Source: an uncultured Clostridia bacterium
GTDB taxonomy: Bacteria > Bacillota > Clostridia > Oscillospirales > Ruminococcaceae
Assembly (NCBI GenBank): GCA_947625335.1
Contig: CANQNY010000007.1
Span: 1 to 37,739 of the forward strand
Direction: 5' to 3'
DNA: 37,739 nucleotides
This document shows, one piece after another, positions 24,566 to 32,591 of the stretch; position 1 is the stretch's first letter, and each line of letters starts with the position of its first letter. The translations under genes and the position numbers were made by a program. A model generated the notes under the pieces. The model saw only the letters and a program-made list of their open reading frames with translations, had not been told where the DNA came from and did not search any database.

Positions 24566-25590
24566 CTACCGAGGCGGGTACGGGGCATAATGCTTTTCAA
24601 CGCTTTTCTCGAATTGCGGCAGCAGTTGAAAACGGCGTTCCCGCATTCTATATTTATCCGGAAGGCGTTATTATATCAAGGAAGGGCGCTGCCACAAAAT
24701 GGGACGCAATAAATCCGTTGATATTTAAGGCTTTAGAACAAATTATGGATATTTACGGTATCCCGGCGCTGTTGTACTATTACCCCTCCGATATGGCAAA
24801 TTACTGTAACAATCCTACAGAATGTCCGAATTACAACACAAAAGGTTTGAAAAATGACCCTGACATTGCAAAATACAGCGGCTGCCCGACTTCAGATGAC
24901 GCGCATATGCAACATATGTTTACGGCTATCAACGAAATATTAAACGCCGTTGAAACCGCAGGCGTCTATGACGGGCGGCAAAGCCTTTTGCGAAAAATGA
25001 CTTTCCGTGAGCAACGTAACTTTATGCAGGAACAATATGTAACTAAGGCAAACGGGAAAGCTGAATTTGAAATGTCCCCTTTAAGCGCGGTTACCGTATT
25101 GTCAACCGAATATTTGATGAACTACCTGTCACAATACGAAGATAGAAATTATCAGATCGGCGAACTGTTGCGGCAGAGAGATGAAACCGTTTTCTATCAA
25201 GTGAACGCTAAATTCAGGGGCGACCCATATCCGGGAGCATTGGCGGCAATCGACTACTTAACTTGCCGCGACGGCAAAACATACGAGGATCGGCAGAAAA
25301 ATCTTGTCCTTGTATTTGGAAAAATCGTAGTTGACAACGAACAGCGCACCATCAAAATCGTCGACGAAAAAGGTTCTACTATAGATGACTTTTTCAAAAC
25401 TGTAATAGATTCGGAAAATCACAATTTGTTGACAAAGCGTTATAAAGATTTGCGAAATTTTGAGATACCGCGATATTTTATGCAGGCTAGGTATGGCTCG
25501 ACATATTCAAAGGCTAAGCACATCCGCGTCTTTTCGTACTTTGCAGACGGCGTTCTGTTTCCTGACGGGGCGTTATGGAGAGATGGCTGA
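24344..25590 (+). pseudogene. Restriction endonuclease-like gene, frameshifted
   Basis: The start at 24344 has AAAGGAG 7 bp upstream and reads MYRVWYSTESFADYIIDHTD up to NNEPIFSIE, where TAA (24563-24565) ends the frame. Adding one A at 24561-24562 (GAATAAC to GAAATAAC) joins it to ITTEAGTGHNAFQRFSRIAA and the open frame to 25590, giving ~414 aa. The region APDLIVERNNEPIFSIEITTE looks like a nuclease core with acidic residues on adjacent strands. Placement right behind a C5-methyltransferase supports a restriction enzyme, but I do not recognise its specificity group. As written, the cell would have methylation without this nuclease. Confidence 0.75.
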
Positions 25591-26039
25591 TGAAAGAAGA
25601 GCAAGTTACGAAAGCAATTTTGGAATGGTTGATTTCGCACAAGTGGAAAATCGTATGTTTTGACTTCCCGCAAAGCGGAACAGGCAGAATATTGCACCCT
25701 AACAACGGCAATTATGATAAAAACAAGGACGCAATAATTCCCGACATAGTAGCTTTGAAAAATAGAGTATGCGTTTTCTTTGAAAACAAAAACCGCTTTT
25801 ATCGTCCGGATTTTGAAAAACAAAACGCCATAAAAAACGGGAATGAATACGACGAGGCTATTATGAACTTGCTTAAAGGATACTCCGTCGACAGTATTTT
25901 TTGGGGGATCGGTTTGCCGAGCGCAAATCACAAGCAAGGTTCAAAAAATGCAGCACACCTTGTTGATTTTATTATTTGTGTAGATGAAGATAAAACAATT
26001 CACGCAGCCTATAATCCGTTGGGAATCTCATTTGAATAG
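25590..26039 (+). CDS. PD-(D/E)XK-like nuclease, second restriction gene
   Basis: 149 aa. The ATG at 25590 overlaps the TGA of the previous gene (TGATG), so translation is coupled. The motif IPDIVALKNRVCVFFENKNR has the form PD-(x)-ENK of the PD-(D/E)XK nuclease fold, preceded by an N-terminal helix region with a QSGTGR loop. Two endonuclease-like ORFs directly after one methyltransferase suggest a two-subunit restriction enzyme or a nicking partner. A Vsr-like repair role is less likely because Vsr motifs are absent. Confidence 0.7.
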   Translation: MKEEQVTKAILEWLISHKWKIVCFDFPQSGTGRILHPNNGNYDKNKDAIIPDIVALKNRVCVFFENKNRFYRPDFEKQNAIKNGNEYDEAIMNLLKGYSVDSIFWGIGLPSANHKQGSKNAAHLVDFIICVDEDKTIHAAYNPLGISFE

Positions 26040-26079
26040 CTGCCGCCTTTCTCCGACCGCGCCTGATACTTCCCCCGTT

Positions 26080-27177
26080 TTACGCATAAAATTCTCCGTT
26101 TTTGTATGTGACTGTTCCGATCATTGATTTGAACCACTCGTAACGCCCCGCCTCGACTGCCGAAATAGCCGCGTCAAAAGCGTGTCCGACCCGCATTGCC
26201 TGCACACGCGCCTTATCATCGCCGTGATAGCGCTTGTTTTCCCGAAGAAATTTATCGAGTTCCTCGGGAATGCCGTGATAATCTCCGTTCTCGTCTTTTG
26301 AGAGTTCGAGCAGAGAGCCGCCGCCTGCAAGGTCTAAATAATGCTGCGCTTCTTTAAACCGGTCGAATTGAAATCTCGTTTCCCGGGACAATTTTTCACG
26401 ATTGTACTTGTTGTCATAAATGCAGTCTAAAGAATAAGCAACATTTTTCATTGCTTCTTTGATTGCATTTAACTTGTCATCGTCAACAGTTCCTTTTACA
26501 TCAATCAGATCATATCCCCATACGGTAAAAGTAATTTCATCATCGGGTGAAAGCTCCACGCCCGAACTTGCCAACCGATCCTGCAATTTCTGCTTGAACG
26601 ATATAATGCCGAGTTCCTTTCTGACCTCGTTTACGCGCTTTTGCCCTTCAGTAAAATCGGGAAAAGTTGAAAGCAGATCTTCTTCGAGTCGGGTGAGTTC
26701 CCCGCCGTTTTTAAATTTCTCAAAAGCTGCTTCTCTGTCCTCGGTAAGCTCAGGAGAACCGAACATCTGAGGGGTCATTATAAAATCGGGATTAGTCCGC
26801 CATTCGCGTTCCGCTAAGGACGCTTTCCAGCCCTTTTGCGCTTGAATATAAAGCCTGTGCATATAGTCGTCGCCCGAACGAAAGCCTTGTTTGTCGACAA
26901 AATACCTAACAAAGTCGTCATAGCTTATGCCCGTCATGGGCTCGCCGCTTTCAACGACCTCGTCAATATACTTGTTCCGCAGCATATCTTCAGCCTCCTG
27001 TGACAATTCAATCCTAACGCCGCTTTTGCTTACGGTACGGCGGTATTCTGTCTTTTCGGCCTTGGCGGTATTGGCGATTTCTTTGAAATATTTGTTCAAC
27101 ACACCGCTTTGTAAAAGATTTTGTGCTTTACGTAATGCAAGTCTTTCCTGAATACTTCTGTTTGTACTTATGTGCAT
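26080..27177 (-). CDS. Unknown 365-aa protein
   Basis: I do not recognise the family with confidence. It is soluble, highly charged and helical, with no signal or membrane segment. Notable stretches are MHISTNRSIQERLALRKAQN at the N-terminus (basic, possibly sorted or binding), ELSPDDEITFTVWGYDLIDV with VDDDKLNAIKEAMKNVAY (~205-245), and a C-terminus with RVGHAFDAAISAVEAGRYEW. The ribosome site GCGGGG before the ATG is weak. It converges on the restriction genes and lies inside the 19-bp inverted repeat pair. Confidence 0.65.
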   Translation of the reverse strand: MHISTNRSIQERLALRKAQNLLQSGVLNKYFKEIANTAKAEKTEYRRTVSKSGVRIELSQEAEDMLRNKYIDEVVESGEPMTGISYDDFVRYFVDKQGFRSGDDYMHRLYIQAQKGWKASLAEREWRTNPDFIMTPQMFGSPELTEDREAAFEKFKNGGELTRLEEDLLSTFPDFTEGQKRVNEVRKELGIISFKQKLQDRLASSGVELSPDDEITFTVWGYDLIDVKGTVDDDKLNAIKEAMKNVAYSLDCIYDNKYNREKLSRETRFQFDRFKEAQHYLDLAGGGSLLELSKDENGDYHGIPEELDKFLRENKRYHGDDKARVQAMRVGHAFDAAISAVEAGRYEWFKSMIGTVTYKNGEFYA

Positions 27178-27439
27178 AATATTACCCCGCTTAATACTAA
27201 AAATTTTTACCCATCTATATATCCGTTCTGGAGAGCTGTTAGTTTACTGTAAATTGCTGTTTTTCTCAAATTTTGGCAGTTTTAGCCAAGTTTATCGATT
27301 GAGTTTTTGGCAGTTTAACAGTTTAGAGCGAATAGCAGGGGTATCCTCCGCGGATAATTTAGATTGTCATCAATCGGAGAAGTTGCCGATAAACTCCAAT
27401 ACAATCAAAAAAACGTTCACCTGGGCGGCAGCTCCGCTT

Positions 27440-27458
27440 GCTATTCACTATACACTAT
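27440..27458 (-). repeat. 19-bp inverted repeat, right arm
   Basis: GCTATTCACTATACACTAT, exact reverse complement of 22973-22991; identity stops at both ends. Confidence 0.85.
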
Positions 27459-27492
27459 GCCCTGTAAACTGCTACATACCCGACGTACAGAA

Positions 27493-27520
27493 AAGGGCAG
27501 CTAAAATTTTAGCCGCCCTT
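27493..27520. terminator. Near-perfect palindrome, terminator-like
   Basis: AAGGGCAGCTAAAA and its complement TTTTAGCCGCCCTT form a 14-bp stem with one mismatch and no loop bases. On the minus strand CTTTTCTG follows. No gene clearly feeds it. Confidence 0.5.
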
Positions 27521-27575
27521 ACTGGGAAAAGGTGCACGCATTATCCACTACGAGGATAACGCTGCATTGTTCTGC

Positions 27576-27598
27576 TGGTGGAGATAAGGGGATTCGAA
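27576..27598 (-). other. tRNA 3'-end fragment, probable attachment-site scar
   Basis: Read on the minus strand: T-loop TTCGAAT, T-stem 3' strand CCCCT, acceptor 3' strand TATCTCC, discriminator A, then CCA, each of the exact tRNA length (7, 5, 7, 1, 3). No tRNA body lies upstream (the T-stem 5' strand is lost). Integrases often recombine within tRNA 3' ends, so this is likely a leftover att site. Confidence 0.6.
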
Positions 27599-27712
27599 AA
27601 TCCACCTTTGCTTTTTCTAACTTTTGGCAAACTGCAACAAACCGCATAACAATGCGCTTTTCGACAAATTCTGTTTCGGCTGTTTTTAGTAACTTTTAGC
27701 GGTTTTTTGCAC

Positions 27713-27734
27713 AAATAAAGAACAAATAAAGAAC
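27713..27734 (+). repeat. Two tandem 11-bp repeats, left pair
   Basis: AAATAAAGAAC twice in a row, perfect. The same unit starts a pair at 37043 at the integrase 3' end, in the same orientation. Confidence 0.75.
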
Positions 27735-27780
27735 AAATTTTTAAGGCGCGGCGTGTTTCTGCATATCTTTACGTGAGTAA

Positions 27781-27808
27781 AAAAGTTGATACATATATCA
27801 ATTCAAAC
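27781..27808 (+). promoter_or_regulatory. Repeated operator-like element, copy 1
   Basis: AAAAGTTGATACATATATCA followed by ATTCAAAC. It contains the imperfect palindrome TTGATACATATATCAA. Copy 2 lies at 29059. Confidence 0.6.
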
Positions 27809-27811
27809 AAC

Positions 27812-27840
27812 AAAAAGCGGAGGACAATCTCCGCTTTTTT
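27812..27840 (+). terminator. Terminator hairpin between operator-like element and promoter
   Basis: AAAAAGCGGAG-gacaat-CTCCGCTTTTTT. The same arrangement follows copy 2 of the operator-like element. Confidence 0.8.
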
Positions 27841-27846
27841 CTTGTG

Positions 27847-27875
27847 TTGACATTTCGCCCAAAATCTGTTATAAT
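27847..27875 (+). promoter_or_regulatory. Promoter of the 70-aa gene
   Basis: TTGACA (27847-27852), 17 bp, TATAAT (27870-27875); perfect consensus, right after the terminator hairpin. Confidence 0.82.
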
Positions 27876-28001
27876 GTACTTAAAAGACTTCGGGGAAGGT
27901 TATTTGCTGGCAAAATGAATGTAAGGACAAGCTCCCACAGGTCAGAGAAAAAAGGCAATTCGGAATTTATCGAGCTAATTTTATTGTTTGAGGTGAAAAT
28001 T

Positions 28002-28214
28002 ATGAGACGAAATTGTCCTGTATGGATCGAAGCGTATCAGGCGTACTTGGAAAGAAATTGCACAAAAGAGGAAAAAGAGAAATTGGGGACGATGTATTTT
28101 AACCAGATGTCTGATGAAGAAATAAGCAAGTTATTTCATAAATATGTAGAAGAAAAGGATATTGAAAAAGAAGCCTTTATATGGGTAAGTGAATACTGTG
28201 ACCAATGGATGTAA
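28002..28214 (+). CDS. Small helical 70-aa protein
   Basis: 70 aa from the ATG at 28002, chosen because GAGGTG lies 7 bp upstream; the longer frame starting at 27786 crosses the promoter and terminator. MRRNCPVWIEAYQAYLERNC, then TKEEKEKLGTMYFNQMSDEE: three or four helices, acidic, three Cys. Family unknown. It starts the first cassette of the element, which continues into the methyltransferase-like gene. Confidence 0.65.
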   Translation: MRRNCPVWIEAYQAYLERNCTKEEKEKLGTMYFNQMSDEEISKLFHKYVEEKDIEKEAFIWVSEYCDQWM

Positions 28215-28231
28215 AATTCCTGTTTATCGGG

Positions 28232-28277
28232 CAGTTAAAATACCGCGCGCCCTGACAGCTGTAGGCGCGGGGTAAAT
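28232..28277 (+). repeat. Repeated GC-rich hairpin element, copy 1
   Basis: CAGTTAAAATACCGCGCGCC ... GACAGCTGTA ... GGCGCGGGGTAAAT: a GC stem with a conserved loop. Copy 2 is at 28998. It sits between two genes of the cassette and could act as an attenuator or mRNA-stability element. Confidence 0.65.
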
Positions 28278-28297
28278 TGAAGATTAAGGAGATAATT

Positions 28298-28975
28298 ATG
28301 GCATTTAAACTGAACAGTGTCGTGCCTTGGGGCAGAAATATGGAAGAGTATAAACTGATGTTTCGGTTGAACGAAAGTGACCTGTCAGGAAAAATTGCGG
28401 GTTTTGGCGACGGTCCTGCGTGTTTTAACTGCGAGATGACAGAGAAAGGTGGCAGTGTAACTTCATTTGACCCTATCTATCAGTTTTCCAAAGCAGATAT
28501 AGAAAAACGAATTGAAGAAGTCAGAGTTATCGTTATGCAGCAAATGAGCGAGAATATGGATAACTATGTGTGGAAAAACATCAAGAATTTAGATGAGCTT
28601 GAATTTACCCGTATGTCAGCTATGAGAAAATTTTTGTCTGACTACGAAAAAGGAAAGGCGGAAGGACGTTATATATTTCACAAACTGCCGAACAGGTTAG
28701 TTTATGAGGATAATTATTTTGACATAGGACTAAGCTCTCACTTCCTGCTGATGTACACGTCTTTAGGATACGATTTTCATATTGCCTCAATGACCGAAAT
28801 GCTCCGTGTATGCAAAGAAATCAGGATTTTCCCGATTGTAGACTTAGACGCTAATAAAACGGATTTGACTCAAAAGGTCATAGACTATTTCAAAAAAGAC
28901 TTCAAAGTCGAAATCGTGAAAACGGAATATGAGTTTCAAAAGGGAGAGAATAAACTTCTGATTATCAGAAAATAA
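28298..28975 (+). CDS. SAM-dependent methyltransferase-like protein
   Basis: 225 aa from MAFKLNSVVPWGRNMEEYKL; TAAGGAG precedes this ATG, and an earlier in-frame one is poorer. The core follows a Rossmann methyltransferase pattern: GKIAGFGDGPACFNCEMTEK (motif I-like, ~38-55), then TSFDPIYQF with an acidic residue at the end of strand 2. A central ~60-residue insertion is followed by RLVYEDNYFDIGLSSHFLLM, resembling motif IV, and EMLRVCKEIRIFPIVDLD. Close relatives are annotated as SAM-dependent methyltransferases without a known substrate. Likely cotranscribed with the 70-aa gene. Confidence 0.78.
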   Translation: MAFKLNSVVPWGRNMEEYKLMFRLNESDLSGKIAGFGDGPACFNCEMTEKGGSVTSFDPIYQFSKADIEKRIEEVRVIVMQQMSENMDNYVWKNIKNLDELEFTRMSAMRKFLSDYEKGKAEGRYIFHKLPNRLVYEDNYFDIGLSSHFLLMYTSLGYDFHIASMTEMLRVCKEIRIFPIVDLDANKTDLTQKVIDYFKKDFKVEIVKTEYEFQKGENKLLIIRK

Positions 28976-28997
28976 TTCCAAAATTCCCTTTTGCAGT

Positions 28998-29045
28998 CAG
29001 CTAATATGCCGCGCGCCTTGACAGCTTTCGGCGCGGGGTAAATCG
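28998..29045 (+). repeat. Repeated GC-rich hairpin element, copy 2
   Basis: CAGCTAATATGCCGCGCGCC ... GACAGCTTTC ... GGCGCGGGGTAAAT, nearly the same as copy 1 with some loop and stem-end changes. It follows the methyltransferase-like gene. Confidence 0.65.
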
Positions 29046-29058
29046 TTTGTATTTTCAA

Positions 29059-29086
29059 AAAAGTTGATACATATATCAACTCAAAC
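29059..29086 (+). promoter_or_regulatory. Repeated operator-like element, copy 2
   Basis: AAAAGTTGATACATATATCA followed by ACTCAAAC. 27 of 28 bases match copy 1, and GTTGATACATATATCAAC is here a longer palindrome. A hairpin and promoter follow in the same order as in copy 1. A shortened inverted match (TCATATATCAACTTTTA) lies at 31332-31348 after the anti-sigma gene. Confidence 0.6.
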
Positions 29087-29094
29087 GAGGGAAG

Positions 29095-29118
29095 GCGGAG
29101 GGCAACCCCCGCTTTTTT
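29095..29118 (+). terminator. Terminator hairpin before sigma-factor promoter
   Basis: GCGGAGG-gcaa-CCCCCGC (one mismatch) followed by TTTTTTCTTT. Confidence 0.7.
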
Positions 29119-29127
29119 CTTTGCGTG

Positions 29128-29156
29128 TTGATTTTCACTGATTTATATGGTACAAT
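29128..29156 (+). promoter_or_regulatory. Promoter of sigma/anti-sigma operon
   Basis: TTGATT (29128-29133), 17 bp, TACAAT (29151-29156). A separate, autoregulated sigma promoter was not recognised. Confidence 0.65.
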
Positions 29157-29269
29157 GATTGTAAGCGGAGATTATTATTCATATATCTTGCTCTTTTTTT
29201 GTAAGATTTCGGGATTTACTGCGCATAGATATATAGATCAAGCTTGATAACAAAAGCGGGGGTGATAGG

Positions 29270-29809
29270 GTGACAGACGGAGAACTGCTTGAATTGTTGC
29301 AAACAAAGCCCGATAAGGGCATAAATGTGCTTTTAAAGCAATACGGCGGGCTTGTGTATGCGGTAGTCAGGCGAAAACTTTCGGGGCTGAATATTGCCGA
29401 AGCGGATATTGAAGCCTGCGCCGCCGACACCTTCAGCGAGTTTTATACCGACCTTTGTAAATTCGACCCCGCAAAAGGCAGTATAAGATCATGGCTTTGC
29501 GTTATTGCGCGGCATAATGCTGCAGACCTTATAAGACGCAACGCGCCCTTGCCTTTGGACGACGAACTGCACGCCGCCGACTGCTCGCTTGAAAGCGACC
29601 TCGAAGAACAGGAAATGCGTCGGGCAGTTTTAGAGGCGGTAAAGGCATTAGCCGAACCCGACCGCGAAATACTTATGCGAAAGTTCTACCTCGGCGAAAG
29701 CTCAAAGGACATAGCAAAAAGGCTTAAAATGACGGTTTCAAATGTCGACACAAGAACGAGCCGCGCCGTTGAAAAGCTTCGCCGAAGCCTTGAAGATTGG
29801 AGGAAATAA
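29270..29809 (+). CDS. ECF-type sigma factor
   Basis: 179 aa from a GTG start with GGGGGTGA upstream. Region 2 includes LLKQYGGLVYAVVRRKLSG and FDPAKGSIRSWLCVIARHNA, with ADLIRR at the promoter-melting helix. Region 4 (~120-175) is LAEPDREILMRKFYLGESSK, then DIAKRLKMTVSNVDTRTSRA, a helix-turn-helix for the -35 box. It directs RNA polymerase to a special promoter set when released by its anti-sigma partner, the next gene. Confidence 0.92.
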   Translation: MTDGELLELLQTKPDKGINVLLKQYGGLVYAVVRRKLSGLNIAEADIEACAADTFSEFYTDLCKFDPAKGSIRSWLCVIARHNAADLIRRNAPLPLDDELHAADCSLESDLEEQEMRRAVLEAVKALAEPDREILMRKFYLGESSKDIAKRLKMTVSNVDTRTSRAVEKLRRSLEDWRK

Positions 29810-29811
29810 AT

Positions 29812-31326
29812 ATGAAATATTCTTTGGACAATTTTTATGATGAATTAACGCCCAACGAGCTTGATGAAATAATGCCCGGTAATATTGACGTCAATTTGTC
29901 GGGAAAGGCGCTTCGCGGCATCAGAAAAAGCGTTCTAAAAAATGCAAAGATAAGACCTCGGCATTTGAGCGTAAGGATAGCCGTACCCGCCGTCTGCGTT
30001 GCGATTACTGCGGGAGCAGGTGGCTTTGCGATTGCAGAGGAGGCGAGGGAGTATAACTCCGCCGTCGAGTTTTTCGAGGAGAACGGCTTGTCGTCCGAGG
30101 GGCTTAGCCGTGCGGATTTGAAGGCAGTATACCGCGACATAACCACAAACAGCTTTACAAACGGAAAGACTGTCGAGGTGTTCAGAAACTCGGTCGCAGG
30201 CACGGAGATACTTCAAAGCGAACCCTCGCCCGACGAGCTTGAATTTTTCTGGAATACTAACGTAAATGCAAGCGCATACGCATACACCAAAGAAACGCCT
30301 GTTAAATATTTCATTGATTTTGTAGACAGCGAAACAGGCAATGACTATGAAAAAATTACGGTAAAATGCGAAAAGGACGGCGTTGTTTTATGGACGGTTG
30401 ATTTTCCGAATTTCGGGACAAGGTGGGAGGACGACGACCTTTATGTTGAACGGGCGCAGTTTATTTCAGGCAAGACCGCTGTTATCGGTTCAACTTGTCA
30501 CTACAGAGAAGTTACCGCAGGCAGTAAGTCGGGCGGCGTTACACACGGCTTTTTGACTTTGATTGACAACAGCGGAAACAAGCTCTGGACATATAATTTT
30601 GACCACGGTTTTGATTGGGTGTATGGGTTCAGAATTGTTGAAAACGGGGATAATCTGATTTGTTTTGGCACAGGCGACGATTATTTCTTTGTCATCGAAC
30701 TTGACGAAAACGGAAACGAAATAAATTTCAACAAGACGAAAATTGACGGCATTATTAACGTAAGAAACGCCGTAAAGCTCGGCAACGGGTATCTTGCGCA
30801 GATTTGGACTGATGACGGCGAAAGGCTCATAAAAATTGACGAAAACGGAAATGTGACCGAAAATTATTTCTACGAAAGCGATGACTGCGATTACAGCATA
30901 GTTGATATGGCGGAATTTGAGGGTAAAATTTACCTGTCGGCTCGTTCATTCCCGAAAGGTGAAGGCGGCGCATACAGCGAACACGATTCGCTCTGGGAGG
31001 CTATTGCAAGCAGAAACTCAGATGAACCGTTTGATATAACAGAGCCTGTCCGCGAATATTACACGGCTGTCCTGCTTATATGCGACCCGAACGGCGGTAA
31101 GCCCGAAACATTTTGGGCTGCAAAGAACGCGCTCGGAGGCGATCTTGACGTTTCGGACGGAGAGCTTATCTGGGACGTCAAAAGCATAGTAAATGCGGGA
31201 TTTATGCCGTATGTAAGCAGCTGTCCCTTCACAGGCAACTGCAAGGTTTACCGTTATACGTTCGATACTTCGGGGAAACTGACGGAGTGCGAGGACACGG
31301 GGAAATATCTGGCGATCATTTATTAG
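29812..31326 (+). CDS. Membrane anti-sigma factor with exported propeller-like sensor
   Basis: 504 aa from the ATG at 29812, whose ribosome site GGAGG lies in the end of the sigma gene. A short cytoplasmic N-terminus (LDNFYDELTPNELDEIMPGN) fits sigma binding. One membrane helix (~50-68, IAVPAVCVAITAGAGGFAIA) follows. The exported ~430 residues have repeated strands with GxxLW/GNxI-type turns (VVLWTVDFPNFGTRWEDDDL, FLTLIDNSGNKLWTYNFDHG, NGYLAQIWTDDGERLIKIDE, NGNVTENYFYESDD), as in PQQ/beta-propeller folds. It would hold the sigma factor until an outside signal is sensed. Confidence 0.8.
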   Translation: MKYSLDNFYDELTPNELDEIMPGNIDVNLSGKALRGIRKSVLKNAKIRPRHLSVRIAVPAVCVAITAGAGGFAIAEEAREYNSAVEFFEENGLSSEGLSRADLKAVYRDITTNSFTNGKTVEVFRNSVAGTEILQSEPSPDELEFFWNTNVNASAYAYTKETPVKYFIDFVDSETGNDYEKITVKCEKDGVVLWTVDFPNFGTRWEDDDLYVERAQFISGKTAVIGSTCHYREVTAGSKSGGVTHGFLTLIDNSGNKLWTYNFDHGFDWVYGFRIVENGDNLICFGTGDDYFFVIELDENGNEINFNKTKIDGIINVRNAVKLGNGYLAQIWTDDGERLIKIDENGNVTENYFYESDDCDYSIVDMAEFEGKIYLSARSFPKGEGGAYSEHDSLWEAIASRNSDEPFDITEPVREYYTAVLLICDPNGGKPETFWAAKNALGGDLDVSDGELIWDVKSIVNAGFMPYVSSCPFTGNCKVYRYTFDTSGKLTECEDTGKYLAIIY

Positions 31327-31345
31327 CGGAGTCATATATCAACTT

Positions 31346-32326
31346 TTACTCCCTCCTCGCCCTCTCGCTGTCCGCCTGAGCAAGATACCGCTCAATCTCG
31401 CTCTCAAGCCTCTTGTCGCCGCTCTTCTCAAACTTTCGGAGCAGCTCCGCGGACGTGCGGATAAACTCGCCGCGGAGGGCTTTGTAGTCGGCTTTTTCGC
31501 TGTCGGACAACAACTCCCACCGCCGATTTTTGTGGATAAAATTCTCAAATCGGAACTTGACAATCTGCCGCTCTTTGAACACGCCCGACTTGCATTTCTC
31601 GCGGTAAATGTCCTTGCTGTTTTGTTTTCTCAACGCCTTGCAATCCGCACAGTAAAGCGAATTTTGAGCCTTTGCAAGATAGTAATTCCCGCACAATTTG
31701 CACTTCAGACAGAAAATTTTTCGGCTCGCCAGAAACCGCGAATATTCTCCGAAAAATTCCGAAATCCCCGCGCAATTGAATTGAATACAGTCGCCGACTT
31801 CCGAGTTTCTCGGAGGTTTTTTCTTTTTCAGCGCGGTCAAAACCTCGGAAATCAGCGCATACATTTCCGCGCGGAATTGCTCGCCCAAAACCGCGCGGTC
31901 GGCGTGGTTAAGCCCCAAACCGAGCCTCGCGTTCATATACAAATCGGTCGCCGCGGCGTATTTTTTCACGATAATTTGCGCTAAAAATCTCGCCGCGGTG
32001 TTCTTGTCAGTCTTGAAAATTCTGTCCAACTCGTTCAGCGTTTCGGCAACTCTCTGCCCCTTAGTGTGCTTGTTGCAGAGGTTCGCGTAAAGCGCGTCAA
32101 CCCGCTCCGTAAGCCGTTCCGCGTCGATTGAACACGCGTCCAGAGCGAACGTTCCGAGCGATTGATTACGAAAAAACACGTCAATTTTTTTATTCGCAAA
32201 ATTCCGATTTTTTACCGCATTTTTCAAGGCTCTGCGACTTCCACCGACTAGAGTTTCGCCGTCCTCCGAAAGCAGCATCGCAAATTCATAATCGCAGTTC
32301 AGTTCGAATTTCTTCTCGTAAGTCAT
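31346..32326 (-). CDS. Zinc-finger protein of mobile elements
   Basis: 326 aa, soluble. The middle has CLKCKLCGNYYLAKAQNSLY then CADC, i.e. two CxxC pairs ~15 residues apart forming one zinc knuckle (~210-235), followed by a basic tail (RKQNSKDIYREKCKSG). The N-terminus (~1-140) is alpha/beta with no motif I know. I recall similar proteins (DUF6076-like) in Clostridia mobilizable elements, but I cannot confirm this. The start at 32326 has AAAGGAG upstream. It is read divergently from the excisionase-like gene, with a leader of more than 200 nt. Confidence 0.7.
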   Translation of the reverse strand: MTYEKKFELNCDYEFAMLLSEDGETLVGGSRRALKNAVKNRNFANKKIDVFFRNQSLGTFALDACSIDAERLTERVDALYANLCNKHTKGQRVAETLNELDRIFKTDKNTAARFLAQIIVKKYAAATDLYMNARLGLGLNHADRAVLGEQFRAEMYALISEVLTALKKKKPPRNSEVGDCIQFNCAGISEFFGEYSRFLASRKIFCLKCKLCGNYYLAKAQNSLYCADCKALRKQNSKDIYREKCKSGVFKERQIVKFRFENFIHKNRRWELLSDSEKADYKALRGEFIRTSAELLRKFEKSGDKRLESEIERYLAQADSERARRE

Positions 32327-32562
32327 AATTTTTTCTCCTTTTTTAGAGTTTCAACAAGGATTAAGTATCGGAAAACAGCCGTTTTCAAGATGTATTGTGT
32401 ACAATTCTGCTAACAGCTTTATGATAACAAAGCCGTTTGTAAAGATTGTCGATTTATCTGAATTGTTTACAAGGATAAATTGAAAATATGTAAATAACCG
32501 CGCTGTTATGCGGAATAGTTTTCTCAAAGTTGGCTTTTTGCAAATACTCTATCCTTGTTAAT
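32327..32562 (-). other. Long leader of the zinc-finger gene
   Basis: About 235 nt between the minus-strand promoter and the start, AT-rich. It has several short inverted matches (e.g. GTTATCATAAAGCTGTTAGC region) but no clear riboswitch or gene. Confidence 0.4.
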
Positions 32563-32591
32563 TATAGCACAAATTATTGCAAACGTCAAGG
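32563..32591 (-). promoter_or_regulatory. Leftward promoter, interlocked with a rightward one
   Basis: Minus strand TTGACG (32586-32591), 17 bp, TATAAT (32563-32568). Its spacer contains the -35 box of the rightward promoter. Confidence 0.75.

Larger units (their letters stand above)
27178..27712. other. Gene-less junction region
   Basis: No open frame with a ribosome site. It contains one arm of the 19-bp inverted repeat, a near-perfect palindrome, a small TTATCC/GGATAA hairpin (27541-27559) and a tRNA 3'-end fragment, i.e. recombination scars rather than genes. Confidence 0.6.

Noticed and set aside
27786-28001. N-terminal extension of the 70-aa gene to 142 aa
   Set aside because: It crosses a terminator hairpin and the consensus promoter; the ATG at 28002 has a good ribosome site.
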